From contig NZ_CP051167.1 in NCBI RefSeq assembly GCF_012295525.1, positions 5,253,501 to 5,317,500 on the forward strand: a DNA stretch of 64,000 nucleotides, in the 5' to 3' direction. Shown here in pieces: positions 57,463-64,000 of the stretch. The notes under the pieces were generated by a model, which was given only the letters and a program-made list of their open reading frames with translations, made no database searches and had not been told where the DNA came from. Positions within the stretch are counted from its first letter, which is position 1, and each line of letters begins with the position of its first letter. Source of the DNA: Oxynema aestuarii AP17 (lineage in GTDB: Bacteria; Cyanobacteriota; Cyanobacteriia; Cyanobacteriales; Laspinemataceae). The translations under genes were made by a program, and so were the position numbers.

Positions 57463-57889
57463 ACTCTCACTCCCGTATCCTCCTCCAATTGCCTCTTATG
57501 AATACTCCTCCACCTGCTACGCGAGGTGGCGGTGTCTTGATTAGAAGGGTTTATCCCTCCCGACAGGCGGTATTCTCGCCGTGTTCTGGGAACTTTTGCC
57601 CAGAGATACCCCCAAGTCGTTTCCGCTATGGGGCTTTGAGTGAAACTTTGACCCGGAGTCCGACCTGTATCAACCGACTCCACAGGATTTACAGGGTGCT
57701 TCTCTCTCACTTGAGAGGTCGTGTCTCCGGGGTGTTCGGAAATCTCAGGTCCGCCCTTTACCGTACCGCTCAAGATGTATAGAATCATCACATAGAAACC
57801 GCCGCTCCTTAACCCCCACCTGTTCCTAGGTCGGGGAATGCGTCGCTATTTTTGTTCAAAACCCCACCCGTAGATACTGTATTGACCTG
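57463..57889. ncRNA. Candidate structured non-coding RNA / IS end
   Basis: 427 bases with no credible protein but a chain of local inverted repeats: CCACCT/AGGTGG (57510-57529), AGGG/CCCT (57546-57558), GGCG/CGCC (~57567-57580), TCTGGG/CCCAGA (57585-57604), GGAGTC/GACTCC (57655-57680) and CTCTC/GAGAG (57704-57717). It lies on the transposase 3' side of an IS110-family element, where IS1111-subgroup elements keep their bridge RNA. It also resembles the guide-RNA tails of IS605/IscB-type elements. Transcription and strand are unproven. Confidence 0.4.
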
Positions 57890-58861
57890 TCAAGGGGCTG
57901 TGGATAAAAAGTTGGGATCGAAAGGCTTGTTAGACTTTAAAATCCCGAAAGCCAAATGCAACAGCTTTCGCATCACGGCTCCAATAACTTGCATCTTCGC
58001 CTTGCCACGAGCGAGTAAACGATCGCCAAAGGTCTTGAGCAAGGGATTGTGTCGCCAGGCGACAATGGCAGGCCAATACAAACCATTTCGTAACCGGGCG
58101 TTACCCATGCGCGATAATCTCGGCTTCCCATTTACAGAAGAACCACTCTTACGTTCAACAGGCGTCAACCCGGCATGAGCGGCAACTTGGCGAGCATTTT
58201 TATACGCTTGTACTGTGCCAATTTCTGCCAAGATTACAGCAGCACTGTGTTCACCAATCCCAGGGATAGTGGTCAGCAGATCGCGCTGTGCTTTGAGGTT
58301 GGGATGCTGGTAAAAGTGGCCTGAGATCGGCTCCTTAGTTTGTGAAATCGCCTGTTCGAGGTACTCTAGGTGACTTTCAATGGATTTGGCAATTGTGCCA
58401 GTTGCCGTTTCTAGAAGGTTTTTCTCCTGTTGTTGGATCTCCATCAAGGACTCCAAGCGCCTTAAAAGTGCTTGTCGTTCTTTGACTTCTGGAGATAACG
58501 GGAGCCAAGCTGGTGGACGTATGGCTGCACAGAAACGAGCAATGAGGGCGGCATCGACTTGATCGGTCTTGGTACGAAGTAATTCCCCTTTGGCAAAGCC
58601 TTTAATCCTTGCGGGATTGACAACGCTGACGGTGAAACCTGCTTCGTACAAGAACTCAGCCAAAGCCTCGCCATAAATGCTTGTTGCTTCCATGCAAGCA
58701 TGAATGCTGGTTACATGATGTCGATTAGGCCAGGTGAGCAACTCGTTGAATTTTTCTGGATCATTCGAGAACACTTTCGGTTTGGTTTTGCCGTTCTCCA
58801 GCATCAGAGCTGCATGAAATTTCTTCTTGCTGATATCGATGCCGAGAATTGTTGGTTTCAT
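57890..58861 (-). CDS. IS110-family transposase/recombinase
   Basis: 323 residues, apparently intact. The RuvC-like DEDD N domain shows GIDISKKKFHAAL (Asp9), ACMEATSIYGEAL (Glu), and TDQVDAALIARF (Asp). A coiled coil (~120-160) leads to the transposase-20 C domain with the helix-hairpin TIPGIGEHSAAVILAEIG, then AGLTPVERKSGSSVNGKPRLSRMGN, which carries the serine nucleophile region. IS110 enzymes use a bridge RNA from a non-coding end to select donor and target. The start is ATG 58861. Element boundaries are not obvious, since the family lacks long terminal inverted repeats. The left flank (57463-57889) is hairpin-rich. Confidence 0.93.
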   Translation of the reverse strand: MKPTILGIDISKKKFHAALMLENGKTKPKVFSNDPEKFNELLTWPNRHHVTSIHACMEATSIYGEALAEFLYEAGFTVSVVNPARIKGFAKGELLRTKTDQVDAALIARFCAAIRPPAWLPLSPEVKERQALLRRLESLMEIQQQEKNLLETATGTIAKSIESHLEYLEQAISQTKEPISGHFYQHPNLKAQRDLLTTIPGIGEHSAAVILAEIGTVQAYKNARQVAAHAGLTPVERKSGSSVNGKPRLSRMGNARLRNGLYWPAIVAWRHNPLLKTFGDRLLARGKAKMQVIGAVMRKLLHLAFGILKSNKPFDPNFLSTAP

Positions 58862-59113
58862 AGCCGTGTACCTTGTATGTTATTGGTAGTCTGGTGGAAG
58901 ACGATGAACCGCTCTGTCCGCTTCGGTCAGGTGAAGCTGGCGTGTCCTCCCTGCCCCTAACCCGCTTAAGAAGAGAGGGATCCCCCCTAACCCCCCTTAA
59001 GAAGGGAGGGTATTGAGGGGTGAACTCCCCACAGCTCGTTCCTTCTGAGGTAGGCAGGATACCTGCTCCACCGAACATCTCTATATCTAAAATCTAAAAT
59101 CTAGTATCCAAAC
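58862..59113. other. Right flank of IS110 element with a direct repeat
   Basis: 252 bases. CCCCTAACCCGCTTAAGAAG (from 58954) and CCCCTAACCCCCCTTAAGAAG (from 58984) form a near-direct repeat, each continuing GAGAGGG or GGAGGG. The IS border probably lies before 58954. A TCTAAAA short tandem repeat (59088-59106) precedes leuD. Confidence 0.55.
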
Positions 59114-59713
59114 ATGAGTAGCGAAATCAAAACAGTCACCGGACGCGGTATTCCCGTGCGAGGGAACGATATCGATACGGACCGGATCATTCCGGCGCGG
59201 TTTTTGCGTTGCGTCAGCTTTGACGGCTTGGGAGAACATGCCTTCGCGGACGATCGCAGTGCCAGTAAGGGCGAGCATCCCTTCGACCGACCGGAGTATC
59301 GAGAGGCGAAAGTTTTGGTAGTGAACGGCAATTTCGGCTGTGGGTCGAGTCGGGAACACGCGCCCCAGGCGATCGCCCGGTGGGGAATCGAGGCGATCGT
59401 CGGCGAGAGTTTTGCCGAGATTTTCTTCGGAAACTGCGTGGCGATCGGGGTTCCCTGCCTGACCGCAGACACACAAAGTGTGGAACAATTGCAAGATACT
59501 ATTGCTGCCAATCCGCACCTTGAATTAACGGTGGATCTCGAAGCAATGCAAGTGCGCGCGGGGAATCTCACAATTTCCGTCACTCTCCCCGACGGACCGC
59601 GTAACATGCTGACGACCGGGACTTGGGACACCTGCGGCCAGTTAGTGACCCAAGCCGAGGAGATTCGCGCGACTGCGACCAAGTTACCTTATGTTTCTTG
59701 GCAGACGGTTTAA
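59114..59713 (+). CDS. leuD: 3-isopropylmalate dehydratase small subunit
   Basis: 199 residues, normal length. The swivelling aconitase-like domain shows [16 protein letters not shown], the substrate loop [35 protein letters not shown] and [12 protein letters not shown]. With LeuC it isomerises 2- to 3-isopropylmalate in leucine synthesis. leuC is not in the window. The ATG follows a short tandem repeat with no clear ribosome site. Confidence 0.95.
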   Translation: MSSEIKTVTGRGIPVRGNDIDTDRIIPARFLRCVSFDGLGEHAFADDRSASKGEHPFDRPEYREAKVLVVNGNFGCGSSREHAPQAIARWGIEAIVGESFAEIFFGNCVAIGVPCLTADTQSVEQLQDTIAANPHLELTVDLEAMQVRAGNLTISVTLPDGPRNMLTTGTWDTCGQLVTQAEEIRATATKLPYVSWQTV

Positions 59714-59752
59714 TAGGTCGATCGAGATTGCGACGGGGGGCGATCGAGGGGA

Positions 59753-59777
59753 TCGGACAGGGCAGTGTCCTGTCCGA
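59753..59777. other. Perfect hairpin after leuD
   Basis: TCGGACAGG (59753-59761) with CCTGTCCGA (59769-59777) and a seven-base loop, 40 bases after the leuD stop. There is no T-run, so it is a weak terminator candidate or dispersed repeat. Confidence 0.55.
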
Positions 59778-59910
59778 CCCGGACTTAGGAGAAAAGGGCG
59801 TAGAAGCCCGCAATAACTTAATAGAAATACAACGGCTGTTTGATGTTGAATAACCCCGATTCCCGACCGAGAAGTTTTGGGAAATTCTCAGGAGAGATTC
59901 TCATACTTGC

Positions 59911-60393
59911 TCAACTCTCGCGCATTTCGATCGCCAGCAGTTGGGCTCGTTTTTGCTTTAACTGAAACTCCAACGTTTCTATCTCCGACAGTAACTGTTG
60001 ACGCCGTTGTTCCACCGCACTATTGCACACGGCAAAATGAGCCTCGATCTCCGGCCAAAGTTCGATCGCCCAATCCTTACTCGCCGTTTTCACTTCCCTT
60101 AAAACTCGCACTTCCCCATGGGCTTCGAGGACAAAAAGGGTGTACAGTCGATTTTCTTGACCTTTGCGCCGCCCCTTTTTTTCACAATATAAATACAATC
60201 CCGGTTCGTGAGTTGCGACGCAGTCGATATCGCTAATAAAATCACCCAAAATCGAATAACCGTCGGTTTGGGTTTTATCGAGATCTTCGACTTTTTTGCC
60301 CCAATTTCCCGATTTTTCCGATAACGTACTTTCCCAAAACCCGGGGGCATTGAGAAACGCTTGTTTGAGATGGACAACAATAGGATCGCTCAT
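59911..60393 (-). CDS. Conserved hypothetical protein with C-terminal coiled coil
   Basis: 160 residues from ATG 60393. The globular part (~1-110) has GFWESTLSEKSGNWGKK, DGYSILGDFISDIDCVATHEPGLYLYCE and NRLYTLFVLEAHGEVRVLREVK. The C-terminal ~45 residues are a charged coiled coil (QRRQQLLSEIETLEFQLKQKRAQL). I do not recognise the family and see no catalytic motif. It is flanked by palindromic repeats. Confidence 0.7.
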   Translation of the reverse strand: MSDPIVVHLKQAFLNAPGFWESTLSEKSGNWGKKVEDLDKTQTDGYSILGDFISDIDCVATHEPGLYLYCEKKGRRKGQENRLYTLFVLEAHGEVRVLREVKTASKDWAIELWPEIEAHFAVCNSAVEQRRQQLLSEIETLEFQLKQKRAQLLAIEMRES

Positions 60394-60455
60394 CGATCGC
60401 AAAACTGTAGGGCGGGTAGCTTGAGTGCTGCTGCAAGCAATAAAGCCGATCGCCG

Positions 60456-60749
60456 TTATTTTAACGTCACTGAAGGCCAGACGGCAGGCTTGGACATCGG
60501 CTCGATCTTAATTCGTTTCGATGCTTTTCTCGCTGCTTTTTTCTGTAACATAAAAGGACTTTCCCCATTGTCCGAGCGATCGCGATCGCCCCAGGACGAT
60601 TCTCCTGACTCCTTTGGAGTCGCTTCGCGAAGATCGACCCTTCGCGAACGTGGCTTGCGGACTTTCCGGCTTGTCGAACGCTGACGATCGCCGATCGATA
60701 CAAACAAAGCAACTAATACCAAAATATCCAACAACAACAGATCTAACAT
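60456..60749 (-). CDS. Possible small membrane protein interrupted by a palindromic repeat
   Basis: 97 residues from ATG 60749 (TTG 60788 is a weaker choice). The start MLDLLLLDILVLVALFVSIGD is one membrane helix followed by a basic stretch. Residues ~32-48 are translated from a palindromic repeat at 60607-60655 that keeps the frame open, and the rest is low-complexity and charged. Either a real gene carries an in-frame repeat insertion or this is chance. No ribosome site. Confidence 0.4.
   Translation of the reverse strand: MLDLLLLDILVLVALFVSIGDRQRSTSRKVRKPRSRRVDLREATPKESGESSWGDRDRSDNGESPFMLQKKAARKASKRIKIEPMSKPAVWPSVTLK
60607..60655. repeat. Palindromic repeat within a small ORF
   Basis: GACTCC-TTT-GGAGTC (60607-60621) followed by two TTCGCGAA sites (60624-60631, 60641-60648). 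Confidence 0.75.
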
Positions 60750-60886
60750 AAAGCCGAATGAATTAGAAAAAAATATAGAACCTTTCAAAGAATGGAAAAG
60801 CTGCAGGCGATCGACACGGAGGCGATCGCCGCTTCCAATGCTATCTCAATCCCGATCTGGCTTTACAAATTTTACCGCGATCGGCT

Positions 60887-63800
60887 TCACTGCTTGAGGG
60901 TCGAAGGCGACTTACCCCGTAGTTTATCCCGGAAGTTCCCGGAACCGCCAAACGGCGGTTTGTCGATAAACCCTTCGTGAACCAGGGTATAGAAACACGG
61001 AATCAGAAATAAAGTCAAGATCGTCGCCAACGACAATCCCCAAAAGACGACCACACCCAAAGGTTGCAGGAACTCCGATCCTTCGCCGACCCCCAACGCC
61101 AAGGGGAGTAGACCCAAGACCGTCGTTACCGTCGTCATCATAATCGGTCGCAACCGTTGCGGGGCGGCTTGCAAGATCGCCTGACGGCGGCTGATTTCCT
61201 GGCGATCGCAAATTTGGTTTGCCAACTCGACTAAAACAATGGCATTGTTGACCACAATCCCGACCAACAAAATCGCCCCGACGATCGCCGTCGCCCCTAC
61301 GGCGGTGTGGGTGACGTACAAGCCCACAATCCCGCCACTGAGGGCTAAAGGAACCGTCAAAATAATGACAAACGGATCGACGAGGGAATTATAGTGGACG
61401 GCCATAGTCACGAACACTAAAAAGGTCGCCAACAGTCCTAAAACCACGAGCGATCGCTGTAATTCCTGGGAACTTTCCGCCGCCGAACTCGGCAAAATCC
61501 GCACCCCTGGCGGTAATTCTACCTCGGCCAACACTGCATCGACTTCGGCCAAGGCATCTCCCAAACTGGCCCCTTCCGCGAGACTTCCGGCAATGAGAAA
61601 CACCTGACGCTGGTTGATGCGTTGAATCTCGCCCGGGGCTTGTCCGGTTTCGATGCGGGCGACATCCCCGAGGCGGATCGGACGGCGATCGCCCGTAAAT
61701 AGGGGAATTCCGCTCAATTGAGAGGCTTGACGGACCGAAGATCGGGCCAGTTGTACCCGAATATCGACTAAGCGAGAATCCCGTTGCAGTTGGGTGGGCA
61801 CCGACCCGAGAATCGCCGTCTGAATCGTGTCGCCAATCTCCTCGGCGGATAACCCCGCTTCGGCGACCCGTTCCCAATCCGGCAAAATCTGCACCTCCGG
61901 TTGCGGTTGGTCCGCATCCGGGCGGAATTGGGCGAGGGTGACCCGTTCGTCGAGGGCGTCGAGAACCAGTTTGGCGGCTTCGTCGAGGCGTTCGAGGTCT
62001 TCGGAGGTCAAGGCGATGTCGATGTCGGCCCGAACCGGGGAATTATTGAGAATGAGACCGCGAACGGATTCGGGAGAGACGCGCAAGCGGATATCGACGA
62101 GGTTGAGTTGGTCGAATTCTTTGCCGAGGCGATCGCTGAAGGCGGCGACATTGGTTCCCGGTTTGAGGGTAATCGTGGCACTCGATCGCAGTAAATTAGC
62201 ACTGGTGGTATTGCCGAACAGAAAACCACCGATCGAAGTAAACACGTATTCGGTTTCCGGTTGTTCGAGGAGGATGCGATCGACTTCTCGCATCACTTTT
62301 TGGTTGGTTTCTAAGGTCGTTCCCGGCGGAAATTGGGCGAACAGTCGCGCTTGTCCGGTGTTGATGCGCGGTAAAATTTCTTGGGGAATCTGTCCGGCGA
62401 GTTGGATGCTGGTTCCGCCTAAGGCGACGATCGCGCAAGCAATGAAAATGAGGCGGTAACGTAAGACTAAGCCCAAAACGTTTTGATAGAGTCCGGTTAT
62501 CGCTTCAAAGGTGCGATCGAAGCCCCGCAACAACCACAAGCGACTGACCCCACTCGATCGCCGGATCGAAAGCAACCGCGACGATAACATCGGAACGACG
62601 GTTAAGGCGACGATTAAAGACGCGGCGACGGCGAAGGAAATCGTCAAAATCAGTTCGCCGAATAATAACGCCAGAAAGCCGCCAATTAAGAGAAAGGGCA
62701 AGACCGAGACTAAATTGGTCGTCGTCGAAGCAACTAACGCCGATTCCAGTTCTCGGCTGCTATTTTCGGCGATCGCCAGAGGAGAGGCCCCGAGGTTCGA
62801 TCCGCGATCGCGCCGTTCGTAAGCTCGTGCGATATTCTCTAACATGACGATCGCGTTGTCTACCACGATCCCGACCCCGAGGGCCAAGCCGCCCAAACTG
62901 AAGACGTTGAGGGACAATCCGAACAGTCCCATTAAAATAATCGCCATTAACGTCGCTAACGGAATCGCCAGGACGATAATAAAGGTCTGACGTAAGGATC
63001 CGAGGAATAACAACACCGCACATCCGGCTAACGCGGCCCCGGAAATCCCGGCGGTGGCGACGTTGGCGATCGACTGGCGGATGAACACCGACTCGTCCAA
63101 GGTCGTCGTCATCTCCATATTTTCGGCGATCGTGCCGTCATTTCGCAATTCGGCGATTTTCGCTTTGACCGCATCGACGACGGCGATCGTATTCGCATCC
63201 GGTTGCTTCTGGACACTCACTTTCACCGCCGGATTGCTGTTGAGATTGACTAAAACACGCTGTTCCTCAGTTCCGTCGATGACTTCGGCAAAATCGCGCA
63301 AGTAGACTCGTCCGTTCCCGACATCAAAGGCTAAATTGCGTAATTCTCCCGCCGTTTTAAACCGTCCCACGGTTCGCGTCAGGGGTTCGGCGGGGGAATC
63401 GACCAAGCGACCGCCGGAAATATCTTGGTTGCGTTCTCGCAAGGTGGTTAACACTTCGTTTAAACCGACTCCCAGGCTTTGGAGGCGATCGAGATCGACG
63501 TTAACCCTCACTTCCTCTCGAACTCCTCCGGAAACATCCACCGACGCCACCCCGGGAATCACGTTGAGTTCCCGGGCCAATTCTTCATCGGCGAACACCC
63601 GCAGATCCACATCCGCTAAAGTTGGCGAGGTTAACGCAAATTCGTAAACGGGCAACTGGGATGGGTCGTATTTAAACAGGCGCGGCGTTTCCAACCCTTC
63701 CGGCAGTCGATTGAGAGTCCGGTTGAGAGCTGCAGTTGCGTCGTTGAGGGCTTGGTCGATATCTTCTCCCGGTTCAAAATAGAGATTGATACTGATGCGT

Positions 63801-64000
63801 CCTTCCCTCGTTTGGGAAAACACTTGCACGACTCCTTCCGTCGCAGAGAGTCCTTGTTCGAGGGGTCGGGTAATCTCGTCTACGGCGACCTCCGGCGAAA
63901 TTCCCGCCGCATCCATCCGCAATCCAATCCGAGGGTAGGTGATGGACGGGAGTAAGTCTACGGGGAGTTGGGTGATATAGAAAAAGCCGACTACAATGAC
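60887..64000 (-). CDS. RND-family efflux transporter permease (5' end outside window)
   Basis: The frame is open to the right edge, so the N-terminal ~10-20 residues are missing; ~1037 residues are visible. It opens inside TM1 (VIVVGFFYITQLPVDLLPSI). The two large periplasmic loops are present, with porter motifs SGGVREEVRVNVDLDRLQSLG and ETNQKVMREVDRIL. TM4 carries GIVVDNAIVMLEN with the conserved proton-relay Asp; the second Asp of AcrB-type pumps is Asn here. TM10-12 show VGIVVNNAIVLVELAN and MMTTVTTVLGLLPLALGVG. It is probably a drug or lipophile exporter. The upstream neighbour, often a membrane-fusion protein, would lie outside the window. Confidence 0.95.
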   Translation of the reverse strand, partial: VIVVGFFYITQLPVDLLPSITYPRIGLRMDAAGISPEVAVDEITRPLEQGLSATEGVVQVFSQTREGRISINLYFEPGEDIDQALNDATAALNRTLNRLPEGLETPRLFKYDPSQLPVYEFALTSPTLADVDLRVFADEELARELNVIPGVASVDVSGGVREEVRVNVDLDRLQSLGVGLNEVLTTLRERNQDISGGRLVDSPAEPLTRTVGRFKTAGELRNLAFDVGNGRVYLRDFAEVIDGTEEQRVLVNLNSNPAVKVSVQKQPDANTIAVVDAVKAKIAELRNDGTIAENMEMTTTLDESVFIRQSIANVATAGISGAALAGCAVLLFLGSLRQTFIIVLAIPLATLMAIILMGLFGLSLNVFSLGGLALGVGIVVDNAIVMLENIARAYERRDRGSNLGASPLAIAENSSRELESALVASTTTNLVSVLPFLLIGGFLALLFGELILTISFAVAASLIVALTVVPMLSSRLLSIRRSSGVSRLWLLRGFDRTFEAITGLYQNVLGLVLRYRLIFIACAIVALGGTSIQLAGQIPQEILPRINTGQARLFAQFPPGTTLETNQKVMREVDRILLEQPETEYVFTSIGGFLFGNTTSANLLRSSATITLKPGTNVAAFSDRLGKEFDQLNLVDIRLRVSPESVRGLILNNSPVRADIDIALTSEDLERLDEAAKLVLDALDERVTLAQFRPDADQPQPEVQILPDWERVAEAGLSAEEIGDTIQTAILGSVPTQLQRDSRLVDIRVQLARSSVRQASQLSGIPLFTGDRRPIRLGDVARIETGQAPGEIQRINQRQVFLIAGSLAEGASLGDALAEVDAVLAEVELPPGVRILPSSAAESSQELQRSLVVLGLLATFLVFVTMAVHYNSLVDPFVIILTVPLALSGGIVGLYVTHTAVGATAIVGAILLVGIVVNNAIVLVELANQICDRQEISRRQAILQAAPQRLRPIMMTTVTTVLGLLPLALGVGEGSEFLQPLGVVVFWGLSLATILTLFLIPCFYTLVHEGFIDKPPFGGSGNFRDKLRGKSPSTLKQ

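Noticed and set aside
57420-57782. Plus-strand and minus-strand frames across 57420-57791 as proteins
   Set aside because: Both strands are open over hairpin-rich sequence, there is no ribosome site, and there is no recognisable fold. Structured non-coding sequence explains it better.

Overview
The window is chromosomal DNA from a cyanobacterium, most likely a filamentous, Oscillatoriales-like form, although the sequence does not fix the genus. Three things support this. The HIP1 palindrome GCGATCGC is very frequent throughout. Cyanobacterial photoprotection genes are present (an Hlip and a helical carotenoid protein), together with bilin-type sensors and a DUF2358 protein. There are many WD40, TPR and pentapeptide-repeat proteins plus heptameric short tandem repeats (STRRs). 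No rRNA, tRNA or CRISPR array was recognised.

Layout. 1-7.6 kb: a PAS sensor protein cut by the left edge, a vMAP-type AAA NTPase and a large AAA-WD40 protein. 7.6-13.2 kb: ssb, a TnpB relic, a thioredoxin-fold protein, pyrH-frr, a geranylgeranyl-reductase-family flavoprotein and a NADAR protein. 14-24.6 kb: a three-GAF histidine kinase, a GT21-like glycosyltransferase, two membrane desaturases, a translationally coupled binding lipoprotein and histidine kinase, then hli-hcp behind a perfect HLR1 (RpaB-type) site. 24.7-32.4 kb: a TPR membrane protein with a duplicated domain, a second WD40 protein, a DUF928 protein, msrB, a BON protein, a pentapeptide protein and a TrkA-C membrane protein.

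32.6-40.3 kb is a complete N-type (alternate, probably Na+-translocating) F-ATPase operon in the order atpD-C-Q-R-B-E-F-A-G, with no atpH. Its atpF product is long and carries two copies of a delta-like C-terminal domain. 40.3-50.6 kb: a lipoprotein, uvrA with a repeat-encoded tail, a biliverdin-type bacteriophytochrome kinase, a phosphotransferase, an NTF2-like protein, a DUF2358 protein and a pentapeptide protein. 51-64 kb: a double-domain SagB-like oxidoreductase, a tiny membrane ORF, mnmE, a DUF2062 protein, a kinase-like TPR protein with NFG in place of DFG, an IS110-family transposase beside a hairpin-rich non-coding segment, leuD, two unknown proteins and an RND pump gene cut by the right edge.

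Functionally the window is rich in light, redox and salt stress handling (phytochrome and GAF kinases, Hlip/HCP, MsrB, N-ATPase, TrkA-C protein) and in scaffold-type signalling proteins. Four histidine kinase or sensor genes lie here without an adjacent response regulator. The strongest candidates for something undescribed are the duplicated delta-like domain in AtpF, the binding-protein/kinase pair without a permease, the hairpin-rich segment at the IS110 flank, and the degenerate signalling NTPase, kinase and receiver domains.
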